Assembly (NCBI GenBank): GCA_963971225.1 | Contig: OZ020270.1 | Coordinates: forward strand, 62,001 to 126,000 | Length of the DNA stretch: 64,000 nt | Origin: Melieria omissa | Taxonomy: Eukaryota; Arthropoda; Insecta; Diptera; Ulidiidae | Direction of reading: 5' to 3' | Part shown: one piece after another, positions 25,778 to 35,900 of the stretch | Numbering within the stretch: the stretch's first letter is position 1 | How the letters are laid out: the number at the start of each line of letters is the position of its first letter | Notes under the pieces: generated by a model | Told to the model about the DNA's origin: nothing | What the model saw: only the letters and a program-made list of their open reading frames with translations | The model's database searches: none | Program-made: the position numbers and the translations under genes

Positions 25778-25783
25778 TTTATT
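25778..25783 (-). promoter_or_regulatory. Poly(A) signal AATAAA of the transposase transcript
   Basis: AATAAA on the minus strand, about 82 bp downstream of the final TAA and inside the 155-bp tail of the element. The position fits a 3' end signal for the transposase mRNA, just before the left subterminal repeat. Confidence 0.55.
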
Positions 25784-25864
25784 GCATTTCTGCAACAATA
25801 ATTGAAATGTAGGCCTCTTTTTGATTAATTTTCTTTAGATAACATGAACAAAGATTAAATTTGA

Positions 25865-26326
25865 TTACAGAAGCTTTTCTTCAATGCATTTTACGCAAAC
25901 ATTTCGATTGTGGTCTTTTTTGCATGCGGATTTTTTACAAAAGCAGCAAATAGTTTAATATACATTATTTTTGGATAGAGAATTGTTGTCATAGCATATA
26001 TGGCATCTTGCTCTGCCTTTTGCTTGTGGCGGAACGCTCTTTAATCTTTTTGGTGTTGCAAAATCTGATCTAGGCATACCAGTTCTGGCTGTCATGTACG
26101 GTTTGGCTAAGAAATGCCCAATTTCCTTTAAAAAATTTCTTCTGATTGTGGTTTTTTGGGTGTTTTGCCAATTTGGGTTGAGTTCTTTGAAAATTATCAG
26201 TGCGTTCAAAGCAGAAATATCTATCATGTTTGAGAATACAACCATAGGCCATCTATTTGTTTTTCTTTTACAGCTGTAACAAGAAAGCATTTTGTCGACT
26301 GTATCAACTCCACCTAAAGTGAATGA
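25865..26326 (-). pseudogene. Transposase C-terminal segment: third Asp and zinc finger
   Basis: Reads GGVDTVDKMLSCYSCKRK, then TNRWPMVVFSNMIDISALNA, then RRNFLKEIGHFLAKP. The Asp codons at 26303-26305 and 26294-26296 correspond to the GGVDxxD motif (D447 and D450 in T. ni piggyBac). After RCHICYDNN a TAA (25955-25957) interrupts, but the same frame continues with TICCFCKKSACKKDHNRN and VCVKC to a final TAA at 25865. The C-x2-C, C-x2-H-like and C-x2-C spacing is the C-terminal cross-brace zinc finger of the family, which binds subterminal DNA. Read in one frame throughout, this piece has only the one nonsense codon. Confidence 0.88.
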
Positions 26327-26405
26327 TGAAATACAAATTTTGAATTAAGAAAGTCCTTATTAAAACTGTTTATTATAATATAATATATAATTAATTTGTT
26401 ATGAT
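26321..26405 (-). other. ~85-bp AT-rich insertion before the GGVD motif
   Basis: Low-complexity A/T sequence (runs such as TATATTATATTATAATA on the minus strand) separates EYY from TLGGVDTVDKM, which should nearly adjoin. No GT donor lies near its upstream edge, although TTCACTTTAG at its downstream edge resembles a splice acceptor. A secondary insertion or local expansion is the better reading. Edges are approximate. Confidence 0.5.
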
Positions 26406-26568
26406 ATAATATTCTATTCTTGATGGCAGCTTTTTTAATCCAGATTCAATTTCAATAGAGTTATGCAATGTGCTTTGCAGTATAGTGCATTTGTTTTTCC
26501 TACCAATGTAAGATACAAGTGCTGTATTTGCAGTGAATGAAATGTTGATTGGTACAATGGAAGCTTTT
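26391..26568 (-). pseudogene. Transposase segment after second frameshift (LVSY motif)
   Basis: Reads KASIVPINISFTANTALVSY and then IGRKNKCTILQSTLHN, close to the family pattern of a beta-strand with LVSY followed by K-K-V and STLH. It continues to KKLPSRIEYY and then a TAA at 26391. The expected following motif (N-x-TKGGVD) appears only after an AT-rich gap. Too broken for a separate open frame of note, so identified by motif. Confidence 0.75.
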
Positions 26569-26824
26569 TACATTCCAGAAGCTTTGGTGGTATACTGCGC
26601 TTGTTTTTCCTCATTGTGCCAACCATAGTTATTTGTTTTGACAGACGTCGTTGACCAAGCTCATAAGGGGAAAAGAAATTGTCCATTGTCACATTATGCC
26701 CTTTCAAGCCCTGAACGAGATCCATAATAACACGTTCGCCCTGTCTTTTCCCGTAAATCGGTTTGAGTAGCTTTTCCAAGGTATGGCTGTATTTTCCAGA
26801 CATAACATGTATTCGAGAACACAC
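26568..26824 (-). pseudogene. Transposase catalytic core, second Asp (TMDNFF)
   Basis: Frame open on the minus strand from 26824. The family-like part starts around QGERVIMDLVQGLKG and continues through TMDNFFSPYELG and ITMVGTMRKNKRSIPP. The Asp codon at 26681-26683 matches the second catalytic aspartate (D346 in T. ni piggyBac). The first ~30 codons of this open frame overlap the true frame of the preceding piece and are a shadow. Beyond about 26568 the correct frame changes again, although this one stays open to 26435. Confidence 0.85.
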
Positions 26825-26990
26825 ACAACCAAAACTTTATGCCATATTTTTCAGGCTTTGATGGCATATACTGGCGGAACTTGCATCTTCCTCGAAAACC
26901 ATGTAGTTGTTCATCAGCAGTAACGCAGTCATATGGGTTAAAATAATCGGCAAGTAAGGTAGACCACTTATTAAATACCTCGCGAATAGG
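26735..26990 (-). pseudogene. Transposase catalytic core, first Asp (TADEQL)
   Basis: Reading in the frame of the ATG gives IPIREVFNKW, then TADEQLHGFRGRC and FRQYMPSKPEKYGIKFW, then CYVWKIQPYLGK. The Asp codon at 26913-26915 corresponds to the first catalytic aspartate of piggyBac transposases (D268 in the Trichoplusia ni enzyme). The position after WLCV where the family often has Asp in a CDS-type motif reads Phe (VFSNT). The frame is lost after about 26735. Confidence 0.85.
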
Positions 26991-27144
26991 TATCTGATGA
27001 ATTTTGCTGCCTTCTGTACATTACATCATCAAATCGTATAACTTGATTCATATATGTAAAGGTTTTTCTTGACATTATTGCCCTGAAAATTGGGCGGCCG
27101 TGTTCGGCATCGAATAAATCAAGTGTGATTTCATTTTTAGATCT

Positions 27145-27197
27145 AAAATTTGATATATTGGGTACTAAACTTTCAAAACAAACTAAAAAACTTGCCA
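27145..27197 (-). other. 53-bp AT-rich insertion in the transposase reading
   Basis: Removing exactly these 53 bp would join ...LTGVY to RSKNE, the junction expected in this family. Left in place they add stops and shift the frame. The segment contains a GT...AG pair 49 bp apart, but splicing there leaves a stop straight after, so an intron is not supported. The exact edges are inferred from the family pattern. Confidence 0.6.
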
Positions 27198-27722
27198 ATA
27201 TACACCAGTTAAAATTAAGACACCAATATATGCTTGCAATAAGCTTGAGTCAATCTTTGTGTAGCCTTCACCATATTTTGCAAAAGCAAAGGCATTGGAA
27301 TGCGTTAAAATTAAATTTTCAATGTGCGGGGGGAAGAAAATTAAAAAAGCGTCTCTTATGTCATTAACGCGAGCTTTTGCAAACCTGGTAGTACCAGAAG
27401 GAAGGGTAATGACATTTTCTTTGCGCAGTCTGCCACTTTCACATTGAAACGGTTCTGATTGCCACACAATACCGTCTTTAGAAATGGACGTATCATTTCC
27501 AGCAATACTACCCTGGGCGCCGACTATTAGTTGATGTGCATTATTTGTTGTATCTGAATCACAGTTAGATTAATGCAAATCACTTTCACTGTGCCCCTCT
27601 GCACCAATATCGTCTGGACTATACGTTTCGTCGGTAGAACCAGAAAAATCACTGCTGCCATCGTCACTTTCATTTAGAAATTGTCCAATTTCTTCATTTG
27701 TTATAAATTTGGGCTGATGCAT
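27198..27722 (-). pseudogene. Transposase N-terminal segment, with stop at codon 51
   Basis: Frame starting at ATG 27722. The first 50 codons are rich in Asp, Glu and Ser (ESDDGSSDFSGSTDE), as is usual for piggyBac N-termini. A TAA at 27570-27572 interrupts them, and the same frame then stays open to codon 175 (TAT at 27198-27200). After the stop come GNDTSISKDGIVWQ, then the start of the conserved domain with IRDAFLIFFPPHIE and LLQAYIGVLILTGVY. A GTG at 27465-27467 lies in the same frame but is codon 86, not a likely start. The piece ends where a 53-bp insertion begins. Confidence 0.88.
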
Positions 27723-27771
27723 GGTTTATTTCTTTTTATTTGATATTTATAACAATTATTTCACAACTTTG

Positions 27772-27779
27772 TTTTTATA
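27772..27779 (-). promoter_or_regulatory. Candidate TATA box of the transposase gene
   Basis: TATAAAAA on the minus strand (AGTATAAAAAC), about 50 bp upstream of the ATG at 27722. The region is AT-rich and such a match can occur by chance; position relative to the ATG is the main support. Confidence 0.35.
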
Positions 27780-27855
27780 CTTTTCTTAGCGCGCGAAAAA
27801 CACCTAATATGTAATTTTTCCCGCTAAAACCTCACGAATATATGTTTACTTCATA

Positions 27856-27873
27856 TGTGTAGAAATCTACACA
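27856..27873. repeat. 18-bp palindrome, copy 2
   Basis: TGTGTAGAAATCTACACA, the reverse complement of copies 1 and 3. It forms the inner end of the right subterminal repeat, about 135 bp upstream of the transposase ATG. Confidence 0.85.
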
Positions 27874-27899
27874 TGAGGGTTACCAATGTAAGTTTTTTT
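27856..27899 (-). repeat. Subterminal inverted repeat, right arm (44 bp)
   Basis: Inverted partner of 25726-25769 with four mismatches, clustered in the middle. It is separated from the right TIR by about 154 bp, so the two ends of the element are asymmetric. Confidence 0.85.
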
Positions 27900-28035
27900 A
27901 TAAAGGCTCTAAAAATTGTTTTTTAATTGATAATATAGCAATTTTTGCTGTATATCGATGCTGTTGACAAAGTCTGAAAATTCGGAAAGATTTCAGTTAG
28001 CCACTTTGGAGAAAATTGCAAAAGTTTATACTTGA

Positions 28036-28053
28036 TGTGTAGATTTCTACACA
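28036..28053. repeat. 18-bp palindrome, copy 3
   Basis: TGTGTAGATTTCTACACA, identical to copy 1 and directly adjoining the right TIR (28054). Confidence 0.85.
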
Positions 28054-28068
28054 AGGAGCAGATGAAGG
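28054..28068 (-). repeat. Terminal inverted repeat, right (transposon 5' end)
   Basis: AGGAGCAGATGAAGG on the plus strand, the exact reverse complement of the left end over 15 bp. The match stops at the 16th base. An 18-bp palindrome (28036-28053) abuts it directly. Confidence 0.95.
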
Positions 28069-28072
28069 TTAA
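28069..28072. repeat. Target site duplication TTAA, right
   Basis: Second TTAA copy, followed directly by AACCTAACTGGAG, the normal start of S4. The satellite continues without loss or gain. Confidence 0.96.
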
Positions 28073-31000
28073 AACCTAACTGGAGTCTTCAGATTTCATA
28101 AATGGGGTCAATCTTCTCGCTATCTTAAAGGACGAAAGATAATTTCGTTGTGGAAAAATGATATCGGCCACATGATACATCTGCATAACCAATGAAATGC
28201 TTGTGGAAGCTAAATGCGCACGGTCACATTAATCAAAATGGCGTCAAAATTAAGCAAGAGTTACCACTTTTCACCAATGGGGTAAATACCAAAAATATCC
28301 GACCAGCCGCATGACATAATATATGGCCAAGGTTGGCATGCACAATATGGTGATTAGTTAAAAATTTTTAAAAATTTATCGGAATTATGGCTGTTAAATC
28401 TTGACGGATAATCGGATTTTAATAAATTATATCTTATTATTTAGCTAGTCTCTTAAGCTTACCATAATGTTATCAATCATCCTGCTATCCCTTGAGATGC
28501 GAAAGCAAATCGATATGGAACGGTGACTTTGACCAAATTGCAACTTGTGCGCAACCACTAAAATGCTTGTCAACACCAAATGCATAAAAGCATATTAATA
28601 ATTGACCCCTTAAAATTTAGCTAGAGTCTTAAGCTTTATATATTGGTCCCTAACTTTTCATTATCCTTCAGGAATAATGAGCATATCGATGCGCAAGGAT
28701 AACATTGAAAAACTGCCTATTACAAAATACACACTCACCACTAAAGTGCTTATAGAATCCAAACGCGTATGGTTACCTTAATAAAAAAAAACCCCTTAAA
28801 ATGTAGCTAGAGATTGCAGCTTTATCAAATTAAATCAATAATTCGATTACTATTCGGCAATCATGAACAGATCGATGCGCAAGAGTGACATTAAATGGCT
28901 GCCTACTGCAAAATCGATAAAATGCTTGTAAAATATGAATTTCTAGGTTTATCGAAAAAATAATACCCTTAAAACCTAGCTGGAGTCTTCAGATTTCATA
29001 AATGGGGTCAATCTTCTCGCTATCTTAAAGGACGAAAGATAATTTCGTTGTGGAAAAATGATATCGGCCACATGATACATCTGCATAACCAATGAAATGC
29101 TTGTGGAAGCTAAATGCGCACGGTCACATTAATCAAAATGGCGTCAAAATTAAGCAAGAGTTACCACTTTTCACCAATGGGGTAAATACCAAAAATATCC
29201 GACCAGCAGCATGACATAATATATGGCCAAGGTTGGCATGCACAATATGGTGATTAGTTAAAAATTTTTAAAAATTTATCGGAATTATGGCTGTTAAATC
29301 TTGACGGATAATCGGATTTTAATAAATTATATCTTATTATTTAGCTAGTCTCTTAAGCTTACCATAATGTTATCAATCATCCTGCTATCCCTTGAGATGC
29401 GAAAGCAAATCGATATGGAACGGTGACTTTGACCAAATTGCAACTTGTGCGCAACCACTAAAATGCTTGTCAACACCAAATGCATAAAAGCATATTAATA
29501 ATTGACCCCTTAAAATTTAGCTAGAGTCTTAAGCTTTATATATTGGTCCCTAACTTTTCATTATCCTTCAGGAATAATGAGCATATCGATGCGCAAGGAT
29601 AACATTGAAAAACTGCCTATTACAAAATACACACTCACCACTAAAGTGCTTATAGAATCCAAACGCGTATGGTTACCTTAATAAAAAAAAACCCCTTAAA
29701 ATGTAGCTAGAGATTGCAGCTTTATCAAATTAAATCAATAATTCGATTACTATTCGGCAATCATGAACAGATCGATGCGCAAGAGTGACATTAAATGGCT
29801 GCCTACTGCAAAATCGAAAAAATGCTTGTAAAATATGAATTTCTAGGTTTATCGAAAAAATAATACCCTTAAAACCTAACTGGAGTCTTCAGATTTCATA
29901 AATGGGGTCAATCTTCTCGCTATCTTAAAGGACGAAAGATAATTTCGTTGTGGAAAAATGATATCGGCCACATGATACATCTGCATAACCAATGAAATGC
30001 TTGTGGAAGCTAAATGCGCACGGTCACATTAATCAAAATGGCGTCAAAATTAAGCAAGAGTTACCACTTTTCACCAATGGGGTAAATACCAAAAATATCC
30101 GACCAGCCGCATGACATAATATATGGCCAAGGTTGGCATGCACAATATGGTGATTAGTTAAAAATTTTTAAAAATTTATCGGAATTATGGCTGTTAAATC
30201 TTGACGGATAATCGGATTTTAATAAATTATATCTTATTATTTAGCTAGTCTCTTAAGCTTACCATAATGTTATCAATCATCCTGCTATCCCTTGAGATGC
30301 GAAAGCAAATCGATATGGAACGGTGACTTTGACCAAATTGCAACTTGTGCGCAACCACTAAAATGCTTGTCAACACCAAATGCATAAAAGCATATTAATA
30401 ATTGACCCCTTAAAATTTAGCTAGAGTCTTAAGCTTTATATATTGGTCCCTAACTTTTCATTATCCTTCAGGAATAATGAGCATATCGATGCGCAAGGAT
30501 AACATTGAAAAACTGCCTATTACAAAATACACACTCACCACTAAAGTGCTTATAGAATCCAAACGCGTATGGTTACCTTAATAAAAAAAAACCCCTTAAA
30601 ATGTAGCTAGAGATTGCAGCTTTATCAAATTAAATCAATAATTCGATTACTATTCGGCAATCATGAACAGATCGATGCGCAAGAGTGACATTAAATGGCT
30701 GCCTACTGCAAAATCGAAAAAATGCTTGTAAAATATGAATTTCTAGGTTTATCGAAAAAATAATACCCTTAAAACCTAACTGGAGTCTTCAGATTTCATA
30801 AATGGGGTCAATCTTCTCGCTATCTTAAAGGACGAAAGATAATTTCGTTGTGGAAAAATGATATCGGCCACATGATACATCTGCATAACCAATGAAATGC
30901 TTGTGGAAGCTAAATGCGCACGGTCACATTAATCAAAATGGCGTCAAAATTAAGCAAGAGTTACCACTTTTCACCAATGGGGTAAATACCAAAAATATCC

Positions 31001-32055
31001 GACCAGCCGCATGACATAATATATGGCCAAGGTTGGCATGCACAATATGGTGATTAGTTAAAAATTTTTAAAAATTTATCGGAATTATGGCTGTTAAATC
31101 TTGACGGATAATCGGATTTTAATAAATTATATCTTATTATTTAGCTAGTCTCTTAAGCTTACCATAATGTTATCAATCATCCTGCTATCCCTTGAGATGC
31201 GAAAGCAAATCGATATGGAACGGTGACTTTGACCAAATTGCAACTTGTGCGCAACCACTAAAATGCTTGTCAACACCAAATGCATAAAAGCATATTAATA
31301 ATTGACCCCTTAAAATTTAGCTAGAGTCTTAAGCTTTATATATTGGTCCCTAACTTTTCATTATCCTTCAGGAATAATGAGCATATCGATGCGCAAGGAT
31401 AACATTGAAAAACTGCCTATTACAAAATACACACTCACCACTAAAGTGCTTATAGAATCCAAACGCGTATGGTTACCTTAATAAAAAAAAACCCCTTAAA
31501 ATGTAGCTAGAGATTGCAGCTTTATCAAATTAAATCAATAATTCGATTACTATTCGGCAATCATGAACAGATCGATGCGCAAGAGTGACATTAAATGGCT
31601 GCCTACTGCAAAATCGAAAAAATGCTTGTAAAATATGAATTTCTAGGTTTATCGAAAAAATAATACCCTTAAAACCTAACTGGAGTCTTCAGATTTCATA
31701 AATGGGGTCAATCTTCTCGCTATCTTAAAGGACGAAAGATAATTTCGTTGTGGAAAAATGATATCGGCCACATGATACATCTGCATAACCAATGAAATGC
31801 TTGTGGAAGCTAAATGCGCACGGTCACATTAATCAAAATGGCGTCAAAATTAAGCAAGAGTTACCACTTTTCACCAATGGGGTAAATACCAAAAATATCC
31901 GACCAGCCGCATGACATAATATATGGCCAAGGTTGGCATGCACAATATGGTGATTAGTTAAAAATTTTTAAAAATTTATCGGAATTATGGCTGTTAAATC
32001 TTGACGGATAATCGGATTTTAATAAATTATATCTTATTATTTAGCTAGTCTCTTA

Positions 32056-32955
32056 AGCTTACCATAATGTTATCAATCATCCTGCTATCCCTTGAGATGC
32101 GAAAGCAAATCGATATGGAACGGTGACTTTGACCAAATTGCAACTTGTGCGCAACCACTAAAATGCTTGTCAACACCAAATGCATAAAAGCATATTAATA
32201 ATTGACCCCTTAAAATTTAGCTAGAGTCTTAAGCTTTATATATTGGTCCCTAACTTTTCATTATCCTTCAGGAATAATGAGCATATCGATGCGCAAGGAT
32301 AACATTGAAAAACTGCCTATTACAAAATACACACTCACCACTAAAGTGCTTATAGAATCCAAACGCGTATGGTTACCTTAATAAAAAAAAACCCCTTAAA
32401 ATGTAGCTAGAGATTGCAGCTTTATCAAATTAAATCAATAATTCGATTACTATTCGGCAATCATGAACAGATCGATGCGCAAGAGTGACATTAAATGGCT
32501 GCCTACTGCAAAATCGATAAAATGCTTGTAAAATATGAATTTCTAGGTTTATCGAAAAAATAATACCCTTAAAACCTAACTGGAGTCTTCAGATTTCATA
32601 AATGGGGTCAATCTTCTCGCTATCTTAAAGGACGAAAGATAATTTCGTTGTGGAAAAATGATATCGGCCACATGATACATCTGCATAACCAATGAAATGC
32701 TTGTGGAAGCTAAATGCGCACGGTCACATTAATCAAAATGGCGTCAAAATTAAGCAAGAGTTACCACTTTTCACCAATGGGGTAAATACCAAAAATATCC
32801 GACCAGCAGCATGACATAATATATGGCCAAGGTTGGCATGCACAATATGGTGATTAGTTAAAAATTTTTAAAAATTTATCGGAATTATGGCTGTTAAATC
32901 TTGACGGATAATCGGATTTTAATAAATTATATCTTATTATTTAGCTAGTCTCTTA
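32056..32955 (+). repeat. Mosaic satellite unit (T, A, A haplotype)
   Basis: This unit has the type C base at unit position 463 (T at 32518) and at 753 (A at 32808). Between them, at 524 (32579), it has the A-type base. No other typed unit shows this combination. It is either a C unit converted over a short internal tract or an intermediate in the origin of type C. Confidence 0.85.
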
Positions 32956-35900
32956 AGCTTACCATAATGTTATCAATCATCCTGCTATCCCTTGAGATGC
33001 GAAAGCAAATCGATATGGAACGGTGACTTTGACCAAATTGCAACTTGTGCGCAACCACTAAAATGCTTGTCAACACCAAATGCATAAAAGCATATTAATA
33101 ATTGACCCCTTAAAATTTAGCTAGAGTCTTAAGCTTTATATATTGGTCCCTAACTTTTCATTATCCTTCAGGAATAATGAGCATATCGATGCGCAAGGAT
33201 AACATTGAAAAACTGCCTATTACAAAATACACACTCACCACTAAAGTGCTTATAGAATCCAAACGCGTATGGTTACCTTAATAAAAAAAAACCCCTTAAA
33301 ATGTAGCTAGAGATTGCAGCTTTATCAAATTAAATCAATAATTCGATTACTATTCGGCAATCATGAACAGATCGATGCGCAAGAGTGACATTAAATGGCT
33401 GCCTACTGCAAAATCGAAAAAATGCTTGTAAAATATGAATTTCTAGGTTTATCGAAAAAATAATACCCTTAAAACCTAACTGGAGTCTTCAGATTTCATA
33501 AATGGGGTCAATCTTCTCGCTATCTTAAAGGACGAAAGATAATTTCGTTGTGGAAAAATGATATCGGCCACATGATACATCTGCATAACCAATGAAATGC
33601 TTGTGGAAGCTAAATGCGCACGGTCACATTAATCAAAATGGCGTCAAAATTAAGCAAGAGTTACCACTTTTCACCAATGGGGTAAATACCAAAAATATCC
33701 GACCAGCCGCATGACATAATATATGGCCAAGGTTGGCATGCACAATATGGTGATTAGTTAAAAATTTTTAAAAATTTATCGGAATTATGGCTGTTAAATC
33801 TTGACGGATAATCGGATTTTAATAAATTATATCTTATTATTTAGCTAGTCTCTTAAGCTTACCATAATGTTATCAATCATCCTGCTATCCCTTGAGATGC
33901 GAAAGCAAATCGATATGGAACGGTGACTTTGACCAAATTGCAACTTGTGCGCAACCACTAAAATGCTTGTCAACACCAAATGCATAAAAGCATATTAATA
34001 ATTGACCCCTTAAAATTTAGCTAGAGTCTTAAGCTTTATATATTGGTCCCTAACTTTTCATTATCCTTCAGGAATAATGAGCATATCGATGCGCAAGGAT
34101 AACATTGAAAAACTGCCTATTACAAAATACACACTCACCACTAAAGTGCTTATAGAATCCAAACGCGTATGGTTACCTTAATAAAAAAAAACCCCTTAAA
34201 ATGTAGCTAGAGATTGCAGCTTTATCAAATTAAATCAATAATTCGATTACTATTCGGCAATCATGAACAGATCGATGCGCAAGAGTGACATTAAATGGCT
34301 GCCTACTGCAAAATCGAAAAAATGCTTGTAAAATATGAATTTCTAGGTTTATCGAAAAAATAATACCCTTAAAACCTAACTGGAGTCTTCAGATTTCATA
34401 AATGGGGTCAATCTTCTCGCTATCTTAAAGGACGAAAGATAATTTCGTTGTGGAAAAATGATATCGGCCACATGATACATCTGCATAACCAATGAAATGC
34501 TTGTGGAAGCTAAATGCGCACGGTCACATTAATCAAAATGGCGTCAAAATTAAGCAAGAGTTACCACTTTTCACCAATGGGGTAAATACCAAAAATATCC
34601 GACCAGCCGCATGACATAATATATGGCCAAGGTTGGCATGCACAATATGGTGATTAGTTAAAAATTTTTAAAAATTTATCGGAATTATGGCTGTTAAATC
34701 TTGACGGATAATCGGATTTTAATAAATTATATCTTATTATTTAGCTAGTCTCTTAAGCTTACCATAATGTTATCAATCATCCTGCTATCCCTTGAGATGC
34801 GAAAGCAAATCGATATGGAACGGTGACTTTGACCAAATTGCAACTTGTGCGCAACCACTAAAATGCTTGTCAACACCAAATGCATAAAAGCATATTAATA
34901 ATTGACCCCTTAAAATTTAGCTAGAGTCTTAAGCTTTATATATTGGTCCCTAACTTTTCATTATCCTTCAGGAATAATGAGCATATCGATGCGCAAGGAT
35001 AACATTGAAAAACTGCCTATTACAAAATACACACTCACCACTAAAGTGCTTATAGAATCCAAACGCGTATGGTTACCTTAATAAAAAAAAACCCCTTAAA
35101 ATGTAGCTAGAGATTGCAGCTTTATCAAATTAAATCAATAATTCGATTACTATTCGGCAATCATGAACAGATCGATGCGCAAGAGTGACATTAAATGGCT
35201 GCCTACTGCAAAATCGAAAAAATGCTTGTAAAATATGAATTTCTAGGTTTATCGAAAAAATAATACCCTTAAAACCTAACTGGAGTCTTCAGATTTCATA
35301 AATGGGGTCAATCTTCTCGCTATCTTAAAGGACGAAAGATAATTTCGTTGTGGAAAAATGATATCGGCCACATGATACATCTGCATAACCAATGAAATGC
35401 TTGTGGAAGCTAAATGCGCACGGTCACATTAATCAAAATGGCGTCAAAATTAAGCAAGAGTTACCACTTTTCACCAATGGGGTAAATACCAAAAATATCC
35501 GACCAGCCGCATGACATAATATATGGCCAAGGTTGGCATGCACAATATGGTGATTAGTTAAAAATTTTTAAAAATTTATCGGAATTATGGCTGTTAAATC
35601 TTGACGGATAATCGGATTTTAATAAATTATATCTTATTATTTAGCTAGTCTCTTAAGCTTACCATAATGTTATCAATCATCCTGCTATCCCTTGAGATGC
35701 GAAAGCAAATCGATATGGAACGGTGACTTTGACCAAATTGCAACTTGTGCGCAACCACTAAAATGCTTGTCAACACCAAATGCATAAAAGCATATTAATA
35801 ATTGACCCCTTAAAATTTAGCTAGAGTCTTAAGCTTTATATATTGGTCCCTAACTTTTCATTATCCTTCAGGAATAATGAGCATATCGATGCGCAAGGAT

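Larger units (their letters stand above)
25865..27722 (-). pseudogene. piggyBac-type transposase (DDE_Tnp_1_7 family), broken
   Basis: Cut-and-paste transposase relic acting on TTAA sites. The reading begins at ATG 27722 with an acidic N-terminus (MHQPKFITNEEIGQFL...) and ends at TAA 25865. Pieces in order: N-terminal part to about 27198 (EPFQCESGR, IRDAFLIFF, GVLILTGVY); SKNEITLDLF and GRPIFRAIMSR (27144-26992); IPIREVFNKW, TADEQLHGFRGRC and YMPSKPEKYGIKFW (about 26990-26735); QGERVIMDLV, TMDNFFSPYELG and VGTMRKNKRSIPP (about 26730-26570); FTANTALVSYIGRKNK (about 26568-26391); GGVDTVDKM, KRKTNRWPM, MIDISALNA and a C-terminal zinc finger (26326-25865). The three family catalytic aspartates are all present. 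Damage: TAA at 27570-27572 (codon 51) and 25955-25957; four or more frame changes; AT-rich insertions at 27145-27197 and about 26321-26405. The span fits the usual ~600-residue protein. No functional product is expected. Confidence 0.93.
25710..28068 (-). mobile_element. piggyBac-superfamily DNA transposon, decayed copy
   Basis: A 2,359-bp insertion in satellite unit 29. It is bounded by a perfect 15-bp inverted repeat starting CCTTCATCTGCTCCT and flanked by a duplicated TTAA, the hallmark target of piggyBac elements. Removing the element and one TTAA restores a 900-bp unit. Internally, reading the minus strand (5' end at 28068), there is a ~346-bp leader with a candidate TATA box, a transposase pseudogene (27722-25865), and a 155-bp tail with a poly(A) signal. 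A 44-bp subterminal inverted repeat sits asymmetrically, adjacent to the left TIR but ~155 bp inside the right one, as piggyBac internal repeats often do. The length is typical of a full-size element, so this is a mutated complete copy rather than a MITE. Confidence 0.95.
27723..28068 (-). other. Transposon 5' leader region (no gene)
   Basis: 346 bp between the right end and the transposase ATG. It holds the right TIR, palindromes 2 and 3, the right subterminal repeat and the candidate TATA box. The stretch 27900-28035 has no recognised motif and no coding potential seen. Confidence 0.7.

Noticed and set aside
26070..26252. 60-codon minus-strand open frame
   Set aside because: Overlaps the transposase C-terminal segment in another frame; the RWPM/MIDISALNA reading is the real one.
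26094..26279. 61-codon plus-strand open frame inside the transposon
   Set aside because: Antisense shadow of the C-terminal transposase segment, whose minus-strand reading has clear family motifs.
27142..27197. A 49-bp GT...AG intron in the transposase
   Set aside because: Splicing CAA to ATC TAA creates an immediate stop, and other GT or GC donors nearby give the wrong phase or a stop. An insertion explains the data better.
27125..27367. 80-codon plus-strand open frame
   Set aside because: Antisense to the transposase N-terminal domain; no recognisable motif.
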